Origin: Oscillospiraceae bacterium
GTDB taxonomy: Bacteria; Bacillota; Clostridia; Oscillospirales; Acutalibacteraceae
Length of the DNA: 36,021 nt
Direction: 5' to 3'
Assembly: GCA_022779945.1 (NCBI GenBank)
Contig: JALEYA010000132.1
Location: 1 to 36,021 of the forward strand
In this document: positions 25,384 through 35,187 of the stretch, in pieces
How the letters are laid out: every line of letters starts with the position of its first letter
Numbering within the stretch: the first letter of the stretch is position 1
Notes under the pieces: model-generated
Database searches by the model: none
Seen by the model: the letters and a program-made list of their open reading frames with translations, nothing else
What the model was told of the DNA's origin: nothing
Position numbers and translations under genes: made by a program

Positions 25384-26925
25384 TTATTCATCGTTTTCCG
25401 CGTCGAGAGCTTCTTCTTTCAGTTCAAGCTCCTCAATAGCGGCCTGTCTTTTTACTTTCAGGTCAGCAAGCATTTTCTCTTTGAACTCGCCGTCAATCTT
25501 AAAGAACATGAAGGCAATACCGGTAAGAAGTCTTGCCGCAGCGGGAGCCATGGCGAATATGAGCCAAAGACCGCTTTGAACATGAGCGTCCGTAACTCGT
25601 GCGCCGACGCCGCCGATGGCTTCGGCAGCATCTCTTGCCGCTTCATATCCGATCCATGTAAGAACCATGGCCGAAAGCCATTGGTTAATGGAGTTACCAA
25701 GCTTTCCGAAGTATCCGGAAATGGTACTGACAAGCGCTTCGTTCCGGATTCCGTTTTTCCATTCCGAGTAGTCAAAAACGTCGCCGAGAAGAGAAGCAAG
25801 ACAAACGCTGATAACCTTGTTCGGAAGACCGCAGACCGTAAGAGCAAACCCGATCCAGATAAGATTCAGAACAACTTTGTCGTCAAAGACCGCCGAGAAA
25901 GGATGATAACCGACAATCCACATTGTGGTGTACGCAGCACCGCCGAAAAGGGCAGCCGCAACGATTGTTTTCTTTGCACCAAACTTGTTTACCCATTTAC
26001 CGGCAACCGGCGCCATAACAAAGTTCGGAAGACCGGTAAAGAGGGAAACGAGAGTAGAGTAAGACATCTTGCCTGTGCAGTGTGCCCAAAAGAACTTTTC
26101 GTTTGCAGAACCGACAGACTTGAAGCTGTTGAAGAAGTTTGCAAGAATATAGATGAACATCTGCGGGTTTTTGAGAAGCTGTTTGAACGACTCAATAAAG
26201 CCGACCTCGTTCATTTCTTCACGGGAAGCAAGAGGGATACGCTCACGCATATTCTTAAAGCCGTAAAGACAGGCACAGCTACAAATAATCACGCAGAAAA
26301 GGGAGAAATACTTGTAAACGGAATTCTGGGAAACGCCCATCTTCGGCATAAAGTCAAGAGGAAGAGCCAGCAGCGATGTCGCCCAGGCACCGAAATTTTT
26401 GGCAAACTCCGAAACCGTAATAAGCGTGTTTCGCTCTTTGATGTTCGGCGTGTCGTTATACATAATCAGGTACCACGCACCGAAGTATGACATACCGAGG
26501 CCGTAGAGGACGGTTGCGATAATGTAGTAAACGGTTGTTCCGACTCCTCCTAACGAAGGAACGTTAAACAACATATAAAGACCTATTGCAAGAAGAGGAA
26601 TCGGAAGTATCAGATACGGCTTGATTCTTCCCCATCGGGTACGGGTGCGGTCAATGACAAGTCCGGAGATCGTATCGTCAAGCGCATCGTAAATGGAGGC
26701 GCCAAGCTGGATATTGGCGTAGACAGTCGGGTCAAGACCAAGGTTGTCAATTGCAAACTTCTGTCGGAAGGAATTGACGAATTCGTCGATGTTTCGCTGG
26801 CTGAGTGAAACAAGACAGTAGGAAATCATCTCTTTCGGACGAAGATAACGCTTTTCTTTTAAAGAAGAGCTGATCTGTTCTTCCGATACTTCTTCAATTA
26901 CCGGAGCTTCAACTTTTTCTGCCAT
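25384..26925 (-). CDS. MFS transporter, GPH (glycoside-pentoside-hexuronide:cation symporter)-like
   Basis: DALDDTISGLVIDRTRTRWGRIKPYLI; many TM helices. Confidence 0.9.
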   Translation of the reverse strand: MAEKVEAPVIEEVSEEQISSSLKEKRYLRPKEMISYCLVSLSQRNIDEFVNSFRQKFAIDNLGLDPTVYANIQLGASIYDALDDTISGLVIDRTRTRWGRIKPYLILPIPLLAIGLYMLFNVPSLGGVGTTVYYIIATVLYGLGMSYFGAWYLIMYNDTPNIKERNTLITVSEFAKNFGAWATSLLALPLDFMPKMGVSQNSVYKYFSLFCVIICSCACLYGFKNMRERIPLASREEMNEVGFIESFKQLLKNPQMFIYILANFFNSFKSVGSANEKFFWAHCTGKMSYSTLVSLFTGLPNFVMAPVAGKWVNKFGAKKTIVAAALFGGAAYTTMWIVGYHPFSAVFDDKVVLNLIWIGFALTVCGLPNKVISVCLASLLGDVFDYSEWKNGIRNEALVSTISGYFGKLGNSINQWLSAMVLTWIGYEAARDAAEAIGGVGARVTDAHVQSGLWLIFAMAPAAARLLTGIAFMFFKIDGEFKEKMLADLKVKRQAAIEELELKEEALDAENDE

Positions 26926-27726
26926 TTACCTTTCTCCCCCTTCTTGCGTATTTGCAGCTTTTGCCTTGAACGGTTCGCCTATACTTTCGGCGTATTCGGC
27001 CTGAAGCTCATCTTTGTTGGCGTCAGGGATATATTTACCGTCAAGAGGACCGAGTTTTCTTGTAAGAACGATGATATCAAGAATCAAAGCAATTGCAAAA
27101 AGAGCAATACCGATATAACAGCCCCAACCAACGTTTCCTTCAGCACCTGTGGCGGCAATAAACTTGCCGAGGAAAACAGGAAAAAGGGAATAGGTAACAA
27201 GTGAAATCAGGTGCGCAATCATAGTTACCGGTTGCTTTGGCTTTTTGCCAAGAATGGGAATCAGGAAAAATGCAATTACGCCAAAGAGAAGACTGATGGC
27301 AAGTCCCAATGCGCTGATAAGTGCAAGCTTGGCGTTCGGATTCGAAAGGTCTGCTGTCATTGCACCGATAAGATCCCCGATCTTAAACGTGTCTTTTGTG
27401 AAAAGGGCAATGGCATTGATTGTGCCGGCTGAAAATTCCTGCCCGGCTTCGGTTGTGTACTTGATTGCACCGAGAGGGACAACATAGCCGAGAATCGGAA
27501 GAAAAGCAAAAATGAATCGAAGGATTCTAAGCGGGGTTCCGACAACCGAAAATTTCAGTTTGTTGAGTGTGGAATGCATTTTATAAAAGGATTCCTCCCT
27601 TTTCAATGCGTCTTCCTCGAGTCTTTCCTCCCAGTTATGGTTCGGAATATTCGCTCCGCAGTGCGGACACTCAGCCCTTATGTTCCATATACGCAGCTTT
27701 TCTTGACAATGGGGACATACTGCCAT
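26926..27726 (-). CDS. zinc-ribbon multi-pass membrane protein, uncharacterised
   Basis: MAVCPHCQEKLRIWNIRAECPHCGANIPNHNW followed by several TM segments; SD GAGGAGG before ATG at 27726. Confidence 0.85.
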   Translation of the reverse strand: MAVCPHCQEKLRIWNIRAECPHCGANIPNHNWEERLEEDALKREESFYKMHSTLNKLKFSVVGTPLRILRFIFAFLPILGYVVPLGAIKYTTEAGQEFSAGTINAIALFTKDTFKIGDLIGAMTADLSNPNAKLALISALGLAISLLFGVIAFFLIPILGKKPKQPVTMIAHLISLVTYSLFPVFLGKFIAATGAEGNVGWGCYIGIALFAIALILDIIVLTRKLGPLDGKYIPDANKDELQAEYAESIGEPFKAKAANTQEGGER

Positions 27727-27967
27727 AAACAGACCTCCTCTTATATTTTTTACGGTTGCGTTCACTTTACTATGTTACAGGAAAAAAGCAGATATGTCAA
27801 GGAAAAGGCAGCAAATCTTGTCGATTTTACACATTTATTGTGTCATTTTGTCACACAAATCCGACAAAATGCTGTGATTCCGCTTTCAATATTCGACATG
27901 ATAAATTATAAATCGACAAAATCTGTATAATATTATTCAGTATTATCAAGATAAAAGGAGCGGTTCT

Positions 27968-29494
27968 ATGTTCTCAAAAGTCAACAGCATCGGGCTGTTC
28001 GGAATGAACACTTACACCGTAGGAGTTGAGGCAACACTTGACTCCGGAATGTCAAGATTTGATATCGTCGGGCTTCCCGACGCCGCCGTCAGCGAATCGC
28101 GGGAAAGAGTCCGAGCGGCAACCAAAAACAACGGTCTGCCCTATCCTGCGGGTAGAATTACAATCAATCTTTCGCCGGCTGACAAAAGAAAGGAAGGTCC
28201 CGTTTATGACCTGCCGATTTTTATTGCGCTTTTATCCGCCGAAAACTATTTCAATATTGATCTTTCAAAATCCTGCTTTTTCGGCGAACTGTCTTTAAGC
28301 GGAAAGCTTTGCCGGGTCGACGGCGCTCTGCCGATGGTGATTCATGCCCGTGAGCAGGGCTTCGAGCAAGTATTCATCCCCGCCGCCAATTCCAATGAAT
28401 GCAGTATCGTTGAGGGCATTAACATTTACCCGATCGAGGACGTGTCAGCTCTGATCGAGCACCTGAAAGGGCGGAAAAAAGCGGACAAGCTGACACCCGG
28501 CTGTGTGCGCGAGATTTCCGACTGCGCTGCGATTTTCGACTATTCCGACGTCAAAGGGCAGTTTCAGGCCAAGCGTGCGCTTGAAGTCGCCGCAGCCGGC
28601 GGACACAATACGCTGATGATCGGGCCTCCGGGTTCGGGGAAAAGTATGCTTGCCAAACGGATTCCGACGATATTGCCCGATATGACGTTCGAAGAAAGCC
28701 TTGAGACAACGAAGCTGTATTCGATTGCGGGCGAGCTTTCGTCCTCCGCTTCTCTGATTACATCAAGACCGTTCCGCTCTCCGCACCATACGATCTCGGC
28801 GGTCGGGCTTTCCGGCGGCGGAAAAGTGCCCAAACCCGGCGAGCTGAGCCTTGCCCATCACGGCGTGCTTTTTCTCGACGAGCTTCCCGAGTTTTCCAAG
28901 CAGTCCATGGAAGCGCTCCGTCAGCCGCTTGAGGACGGAAAAATCACGATTGCGAGAGTCTCCGGCACACTCACCTACCCATGTGACGTGATGCTCGTCT
29001 GTGCCATGAATCCCTGTCCGTGCGGCTATTACGGTCACCCGACAAGGAAGTGCACCTGCCCGAGCGGAATGCCGGCGAAGTATCTTGCCAAGGTCAGCGG
29101 TCCGCTTCTTGACCGATTTGACATTCATATCGAAGTGCCGCAGGTGGACTTCAAAAAGCTTTCGGACGACCGACCTGCCGAAGCCTCATCCAAAATCAAA
29201 GAAAGAGTTAACGCCGCACGGCTGATCCAGCGTGAGCGTTTCAAGGGCAGTGAAACCACCTGCAACAGCAAAATGACGCCTGTTCAGACAAGAAGCTTTT
29301 GCAGACCCGACGAAAAAGGCAGACAGCTTCTTGAAAAGTGCTTCGACTCCCTCGGTCTTTCCGCAAGAGCGTATGACAAAATTCTTCGTGTATCAAGAAC
29401 GGTTGCCGACCTTGAAGGAAGTGAAGAAATCAGATTTGAACACGTTGCCGAGGCGATTCAGTACCGAAGCCTCGACCGGAAATATTGGAAGTGA
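27968..29494 (+). CDS. YifB/ComM family Mg-chelatase-like AAA+ ATPase
   Basis: GMNTYTVGVEATLDSGMSRFDIVGLPDAAVSESRERVRAA; GPPGSGKSMLAKRIPTILP; RPFRSPHHTISAVGLSGGG; VCAMNPCPCGYYG. Confidence 0.96.
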   Translation: MFSKVNSIGLFGMNTYTVGVEATLDSGMSRFDIVGLPDAAVSESRERVRAATKNNGLPYPAGRITINLSPADKRKEGPVYDLPIFIALLSAENYFNIDLSKSCFFGELSLSGKLCRVDGALPMVIHAREQGFEQVFIPAANSNECSIVEGINIYPIEDVSALIEHLKGRKKADKLTPGCVREISDCAAIFDYSDVKGQFQAKRALEVAAAGGHNTLMIGPPGSGKSMLAKRIPTILPDMTFEESLETTKLYSIAGELSSSASLITSRPFRSPHHTISAVGLSGGGKVPKPGELSLAHHGVLFLDELPEFSKQSMEALRQPLEDGKITIARVSGTLTYPCDVMLVCAMNPCPCGYYGHPTRKCTCPSGMPAKYLAKVSGPLLDRFDIHIEVPQVDFKKLSDDRPAEASSKIKERVNAARLIQRERFKGSETTCNSKMTPVQTRSFCRPDEKGRQLLEKCFDSLGLSARAYDKILRVSRTVADLEGSEEIRFEHVAEAIQYRSLDRKYWK

Positions 29495-29499
29495 CGCCC

Positions 29500-29745
29500 A
29501 TGAAAGAAATACTTACCATCAAGGACGAAAACGGCTACCACTGTGAGAACGAAAAAGCCGCCATCAAACGGCTCGGAAAAATTGAAGAGATGTACCGACG
29601 AACCTGTGAAGAACAGGAAAAAATCTCGACTCAGCTTGCGGATCTAAGAGCCGCAGGAAAAGCCAAAAGCGTAAAATTCAATCAGCTTCTTACGAAGAAG
29701 CTGACAAACGTCAGCATCATAGCCGCACTGGAATCTTGCTTTTAA
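29500..29745 (+). CDS. small coiled-coil-like protein (81 aa)
   Basis: ATG 6 bp after the comM-like stop; strongly charged helical sequence; terminator follows. Confidence 0.65.
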   Translation: MKEILTIKDENGYHCENEKAAIKRLGKIEEMYRRTCEEQEKISTQLADLRAAGKAKSVKFNQLLTKKLTNVSIIAALESCF

Positions 29746-29762
29746 CCGGCTCCCGACATAAG

Positions 29763-29797
29763 AAAACAGGTGATTGCAAACGAACCACCTGTTTTTT
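29763..29797 (+). terminator. intrinsic terminator (probably bidirectional)
   Basis: ACAGGTG...CACCTGT stem flanked by A-rich and T6 tracts. Confidence 0.88.
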
Positions 29798-29816
29798 GTT
29801 ATTCATATTGAGCGGC

Positions 29817-30530
29817 TTATCTTGCAAGAAGAGCAACCGAGAACGCAATCATGTACTGACCGAGATAATAGGTCACATGGTTGATGATGAAGTTCGTCGG
29901 TGTATTTTTGCCCTCGCCGAAGTACATCGGAGACAAAACGAGGTCGGAGACAAGGAACAGAACCGAGCCGATTGCATACACGATAAACGCCGGGTGCTTC
30001 GAAACAAAGGCGGCAACAACCGCAGTCGCAACCATTGCGGCAAGAATGAAGCTGTATACGGTGACAATCGCCTTGTATTTGCCGAATTTCTGCTTCATCG
30101 GCTTTTCCAAAACAAGATTGCCTGCGGCGACAACGATACCCACAACTACGGGAATGATCATCAGCTTCAGCTTGATGTCCGCCGCCGTGACAAGTGCCGG
30201 AATATAGAACAGATGCCCGATGCCGAAGCAGATAAAGCCCGCATACAGGTATTGCTTCATATCGTTCGGGTACACCCATTTCTGGTCAAGATAAATATCA
30301 CCGAGCATACCGAAAACAAGACCGACAACGATCAGAATTCCGTACTGCCAGACATTCGGGTTTTTCACGATTCCGCAAACAGCGGTAAGAATGAAGAAGA
30401 TGCTGGTTGCATTCTTTAAAAATACACCGGTCACGCTTCTTTTATCCTTACACTTGAGGATAAAAGCAACAAGGAAAAGTGCGCCGATGACGATGCAGGT
30501 CAGGCACATAAGCATTCCTGAATTTAACAT
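29817..30530 (-). CDS. YhhN/lysoplasmalogenase family membrane protein
   Basis: LVFGMLGDIYLD, FGIGHLFYIPAL, AIGSVLFLVSDLVLS, YYLGQYMIAFSV. Confidence 0.87.
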   Translation of the reverse strand: MLNSGMLMCLTCIVIGALFLVAFILKCKDKRSVTGVFLKNATSIFFILTAVCGIVKNPNVWQYGILIVVGLVFGMLGDIYLDQKWVYPNDMKQYLYAGFICFGIGHLFYIPALVTAADIKLKLMIIPVVVGIVVAAGNLVLEKPMKQKFGKYKAIVTVYSFILAAMVATAVVAAFVSKHPAFIVYAIGSVLFLVSDLVLSPMYFGEGKNTPTNFIINHVTYYLGQYMIAFSVALLAR

Positions 30531-30602
30531 ACAATAACCTCCGTAAAGTGAACCGTCCGAAGCGGAGCCGTTTTCCGACCGGCTTCGGACACATTTTTAA
30601 AA

Positions 30603-32087
30603 TTAAGCCTCGGAAACGACGATGCCTCTTTCTTTTCTCATTTCGGCAAGCTCAACCGTGATCTTCTCTTTCTTTTCGCCGACGATGTCATAGAAGAACA
30701 TCGGAATGGCAGTCAGAAGAAGGCTGATGCCCGGAACGATGGAAACGAGAGCGAACATCGCAAAGCGCTGCGGATCGCCCATGTTCATCGCGGTTTCTAC
30801 GATAGCTTCCGGCTTCGAGTTCATCGCCGCAACGTCAATATGAACGACCATATACATCAGAATAATAACAACCGTTGCAAAGGCGTTGCCGAGCTTGTTA
30901 ACGAACGACTGACAAGCCGAACCGACGGCAGTGTCACGGTAGCCGGTTTTCCATTCGATATAGTCAAGACAGTCGCAGACCATAGCGCCGGAAACAACGT
31001 TGATAACGCCGAGCGGAATGCTCGAAATAATCATAAACGGAATACAGATCAGAAGGTTCTGTGTTGTCCAGCCGACGATCAGCGTAATAACGCTTGCAAC
31101 AAAGCCGCCGAGACAAGAAGAAATCATAAGCGTTTTGTATTCGAACTTTTTGAAAAGCTTCGGCATTAAAAGCATCGTACCGAACATACCGACAGCGGCA
31201 CAAACCTGAATCACAAGTGCAACGGTGGAAATATTCGACTGATACTGCTCAACGGTCGTGGGCTTGCTTCCGATATAAAGACCGGCATAACGGGCAACGT
31301 GCGGAGCTGCCGACTGAAGCATATAGCGTCCGAACGAAAGAATACCGGAAATAACGACAAGCATCAGGGGCTTGCAGTGGAAAATTCTTGAAAGCGTGGA
31401 TGGCTCGTTCGGGTCACGCTTTGTGGCGTTCGGGATGCTGATTCTCTCTTTGACCTTGAACGATGAAATCGAGAATAAAGGCATACCGATGACCGACATG
31501 GAGATTGCCATGATCGCATATTTGAGCACATCGGGGTTCGAGCTTTTTGCGGTGAAATAGCCGACAATCATCGGAAGGGCAACCGTCACCGCAGAACCGA
31601 CACCGCCGACCGTACGTCCGTAGGAGATGATCCGTCCTCTCTCCTTCGGGTTCGGGGTCATCAGGTTCGGCATACTCCAGAACGGAACGTCACTTGAAGT
31701 ATAAATCATGCCCCACAGGACATAGACAACGGCAACATAAACATACATTCCCTTTGTCCGCTCGGAAACGTCAAAGCCCAAGGGCGGCAGGAACATTAAA
31801 ATCGTAAGAATGGCAATCGGAATCGCCGTGATAATGGGGTACGGACGAAGCCTGCCTCTTTTGGTCTGATGACGGTCAACGATCATACCCATAAGCGGAT
31901 CGTTGATTGCGTCCCATACACGGGCCAGCAGCATCAGCAGAATGACGAACATCGCATCGAGTGCCAGCACGTTCATGTAATAGTCCGTAATATAGCTTGA
32001 CATACAGCTGTAAACTAGACCCTGTCCGAGAGCCGCTATGGAATAGGCTCTCACTTCACTTTTTGACGCATAGTTTTTTTCTTCCAT
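30603..32087 (-). CDS. MFS transporter, GPH-like
   Basis: RVWDAINDPLMGMIVDRHQTKRGRLRPY; SD AAAGGAGG before ATG at 32087. Confidence 0.91.
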   Translation of the reverse strand: MEEKNYASKSEVRAYSIAALGQGLVYSCMSSYITDYYMNVLALDAMFVILLMLLARVWDAINDPLMGMIVDRHQTKRGRLRPYPIITAIPIAILTILMFLPPLGFDVSERTKGMYVYVAVVYVLWGMIYTSSDVPFWSMPNLMTPNPKERGRIISYGRTVGGVGSAVTVALPMIVGYFTAKSSNPDVLKYAIMAISMSVIGMPLFSISSFKVKERISIPNATKRDPNEPSTLSRIFHCKPLMLVVISGILSFGRYMLQSAAPHVARYAGLYIGSKPTTVEQYQSNISTVALVIQVCAAVGMFGTMLLMPKLFKKFEYKTLMISSCLGGFVASVITLIVGWTTQNLLICIPFMIISSIPLGVINVVSGAMVCDCLDYIEWKTGYRDTAVGSACQSFVNKLGNAFATVVIILMYMVVHIDVAAMNSKPEAIVETAMNMGDPQRFAMFALVSIVPGISLLLTAIPMFFYDIVGEKKEKITVELAEMRKERGIVVSEA

Positions 32088-33562
32088 AATATCCTCCTTT
32101 TGACTGCACCTAAGGTGCCTTTCCACGTTGTGGGACTGAACAACACGAGCATCGGGAAATACTCGAGCCGTCCTGCGAGCATATCAAAGATCAGGACAAT
32201 CTTCGAAAGCGGGGAAAATGAGCTGTAATTTCCCGTCGGCCCGACCAGTTCAAGACCGGGACCGATATTGTTCATCGTCGCCGCAACAGCGGTTAATGAT
32301 GTTGTCATATCGTGCCCGTCAAGGCTGACGGTAAAAGCGGATATGACAAAAACAAGCATACACACCACGAAGAAGGAAGTTGTCCCTCTCAGCGTCTCGT
32401 GGTCAATACGCTTTTTATCCAGTTTGACGATTTTCACCCCTCTCGGGTGAATGACGGACGAGATCTCACGAAGAGAGCTTTTCACAAGCAGAATGATTCT
32501 CGAAACCTTGATTCCGCCGCCGGTACTGCCGGCACTGGCCCCGATAAACATCAGGATAACCAGTATCAGCTTTGAAAGCTGCGGCCAATTGTTGAAGTCC
32601 GTCGTAGCAAAACCGGTTGTTGAAATAATCGAAGCAACCGAAAACGCCGCATGGTGAAAGGCGGGAAACAGCTTTCCGCCGAAACTCGCCTTGTATATGT
32701 TCAGGGTAATACAAAGAACGGAAAACGAAATGATTCCGAGATACCAGCGAAGCTCCTCACTTTTGACCGCCTGTCCGAACTTTTTTAAAAGCAACAGGTA
32801 ATAAACGGAGAAATTGACGCCGAACAGAATCATAAAGACAGTGACAACTCCCTGAAGATAGTAGCTGTTGTAAAAACCGATGCTGGCGTTATGAATCGCA
32901 AAGCCGCCCGTACCGGCCGTACCGAACGCCGTTGTCACCGAATCGAAAAACGGCATTCCGCCCGCAAGAAGCAATACAATTTCAATAAGCGTCATCGCAA
33001 AATAGATGGCGTAAAGAATAAACGCCGTATAACGTACCTTCGGAACAAGCTTTCCGACCGACGGTCCGGGGCTTTCAGCTTTCATCAGCTGCATTGCCGA
33101 GCCGCCGCCCGCAAGGGGAACAATGGCAAGCAGGAAAACAAGCACGCCCATTCCGCCGATCCAATGCGTAAAGCTGCGCCAGAACAAAGAGCATTGACTG
33201 AGTGCTTCGACATCGGTCAGAATACTCGCACCCGTCGTTGTAAAGCCCGATGCCGCCTCGAAAACCGCATCAAGATAAAACGGAATCTCCCCCGTGAGCG
33301 TAAACGGAAGCGCACCGATCAGACTTAATCCGATCCAGCTTAACGCAACAGTCACAAAGCCGTCCTTGGCATAAAACACATTTCTTTTCGGCTTTTTTAT
33401 CGTAAGCAAAACACCGATCACAAGGGAAACGAGCATCACGATCGCATATACCTTCCACTCGGCTTCTCCGAAATATAAGCCTACAAGAACCGGCAAAGCC
33501 AGACAAAGCGACATAATGTTCATGACCCAGCCGAGAAGATACAAAATCATAAAATAGTTCAT
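32051..33562 (-). CDS. trkH: TrkH/KtrB-family potassium uptake protein
   Basis: FEAASGFTTTGASIL, RSFTHWIGGMGVLVF, GTAGTGGFAIHNAS, FIGASAGSTGGGIKVSR. Confidence 0.95.
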   Translation of the reverse strand: MNYFMILYLLGWVMNIMSLCLALPVLVGLYFGEAEWKVYAIVMLVSLVIGVLLTIKKPKRNVFYAKDGFVTVALSWIGLSLIGALPFTLTGEIPFYLDAVFEAASGFTTTGASILTDVEALSQCSLFWRSFTHWIGGMGVLVFLLAIVPLAGGGSAMQLMKAESPGPSVGKLVPKVRYTAFILYAIYFAMTLIEIVLLLAGGMPFFDSVTTAFGTAGTGGFAIHNASIGFYNSYYLQGVVTVFMILFGVNFSVYYLLLLKKFGQAVKSEELRWYLGIISFSVLCITLNIYKASFGGKLFPAFHHAAFSVASIISTTGFATTDFNNWPQLSKLILVILMFIGASAGSTGGGIKVSRIILLVKSSLREISSVIHPRGVKIVKLDKKRIDHETLRGTTSFFVVCMLVFVISAFTVSLDGHDMTTSLTAVAATMNNIGPGLELVGPTGNYSSFSPLSKIVLIFDMLAGRLEYFPMLVLFSPTTWKGTLGAVKRRILWKKKTMRQKVK

Positions 33563-33572
33563 TTCCGGCTCC

Positions 33573-34934
33573 TTATGAAAGAATATCGCTCAGGTCATTG
33601 AGATCTTTATCCGTCGTGACAACAACAACGGTGTCGCCGACGTTGATCGTATCCTGTCCGGATGGGATAATCATTTTTCCGTTTCTTCCGATACAGCAAA
33701 TCAGCACGTTCCGCCTGATCCGAAGCCGGGAGAGCGGCTTTCCGACGACCTCGCTTTCGCTTTTCACCTTAAATTCAAGCGCCTGCGCTTTTCCGCCGAC
33801 AATATTGTAAAGGGTCTGTATGCTGCTGCTTCCGGCGGAATTGGTCAGCGCCCGGACATAGCTTAAAACAAGCTCCGCCGTAATATTTTTCGGATAGACA
33901 ACCGAACCGAGCGGAAGCCGGTCGATGATCCCCTCAAAATTGAGTTTATTGATTTTGGTAACGGTTTTTGCGCCGAAATTGGAGCCGACATACAAAGACA
34001 GCATGATGTTTTCTTCGTCGATATCGGTAATCGAAGCGAAGCCGTCTGCTTCGGCGATTCCCTCTTCCAGAAGAAGCCTCTGATCACTTCCGTCACCGTT
34101 GATAATCAGCACATTCGCCGGTAAAATCGAGTTGAGATATTCGCACTGTGCTTTGTCCTTTTCGATCACTTTGACTTTAAAGCCGTATTCACAAAGCTTT
34201 TGCGTCAGATAAATCGCAATTTTTCCTCCGCCGACAATAATAACCGAGCGAAGGTGTTCGTTGGCAATCCCCGCTTTTTTGAAAAACTGCGTACCGTCCT
34301 TGTGCGTGGTAATAAAGGAGATTTTGTCGCCCGCATAAATATAGTCGTCGCCGGTCGGAATAATTACCCGGTCGTCTCGCTCAACGGCACAAATCAGGAT
34401 TCTTCCTGAAAGCTTGCCAAGCGCCGACTTGATCTGAACGCCGGCAATCGGTGATTTTTCGGGCACCTCGGTTTTCAGAAGCTCAATACGACCTCTTTCA
34501 AAAGTATCAACTTCGATCGCCGAAGGAATCGAAAAAAGTCTCGCCATTTCCGAAGCGGCGACAAGCTCGGGATTGATAATCATCGAAATGCCGAGTTTTT
34601 CTTTAATAAAACTGCTTTCGTTTATGTAAACGGGGTTTCTGACTCTTGCGATTGTTTTGCAGTCGGACGCTCTTTTGGCAATCATACAGCAAAGCAGATT
34701 CAGTTCGTCGGAATTGGTCATCACGATGAACATATCCGCATATTTTATACCGGCCTCCTGCTGAACAAGATGTACGGCACCGTTACCGACGATACCCATC
34801 ACGTCCGCCGTATCCGTAACACGGCGAACCGCCTCAGCATTCGTGTCGATCACCGTAATATCGTGTCCGTCGTCAGCAAGCTGTTCGGCAAGAGCGGAAC
34901 CGACCTTGCCGCAGCCGACAATAATAATATTCAT
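33573..34934 (-). CDS. trkA: Trk system potassium transporter peripheral protein TrkA
   Basis: Two RCK_N domains (MNIIIVGCGKVGSALAEQLADDGHDITVID; VIIVGGGKIAIYLTQKLCEYGFKVKVIEKD) and TrkA_C segments. Confidence 0.96.
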   Translation of the reverse strand: MNIIIVGCGKVGSALAEQLADDGHDITVIDTNAEAVRRVTDTADVMGIVGNGAVHLVQQEAGIKYADMFIVMTNSDELNLLCCMIAKRASDCKTIARVRNPVYINESSFIKEKLGISMIINPELVAASEMARLFSIPSAIEVDTFERGRIELLKTEVPEKSPIAGVQIKSALGKLSGRILICAVERDDRVIIPTGDDYIYAGDKISFITTHKDGTQFFKKAGIANEHLRSVIIVGGGKIAIYLTQKLCEYGFKVKVIEKDKAQCEYLNSILPANVLIINGDGSDQRLLLEEGIAEADGFASITDIDEENIMLSLYVGSNFGAKTVTKINKLNFEGIIDRLPLGSVVYPKNITAELVLSYVRALTNSAGSSSIQTLYNIVGGKAQALEFKVKSESEVVGKPLSRLRIRRNVLICCIGRNGKMIIPSGQDTINVGDTVVVVTTDKDLNDLSDILS

Positions 34935-35187
34935 TTCTGCCTCCGATAAAAAGCAAATATGGAATGAAAAAGTTGCATTTGTCTTTTATTCGTATTTATG
35001 TATTCTAACATATCGCCGGACTTTTTTCCATATCTTTTTTTAAATCATATGAATTCCGCTTCATTTTTGATGTAGAATTTATCCCTGTTTTTTTGTTTGT
35101 TTTTGCCGAAAAAATCCGTCGGTATTGAAATTCAACGGCTATTGTTGTAACATATATTTGTAAATTTTACGGAAAGGGAACATACAA

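Noticed and set aside
25366-26490. 374-aa plus-strand ORF antisense to the GPH transporter
   Set aside because: Shadow ORF of a real transporter gene; composition (many K/R/N/F) typical of antisense frames.
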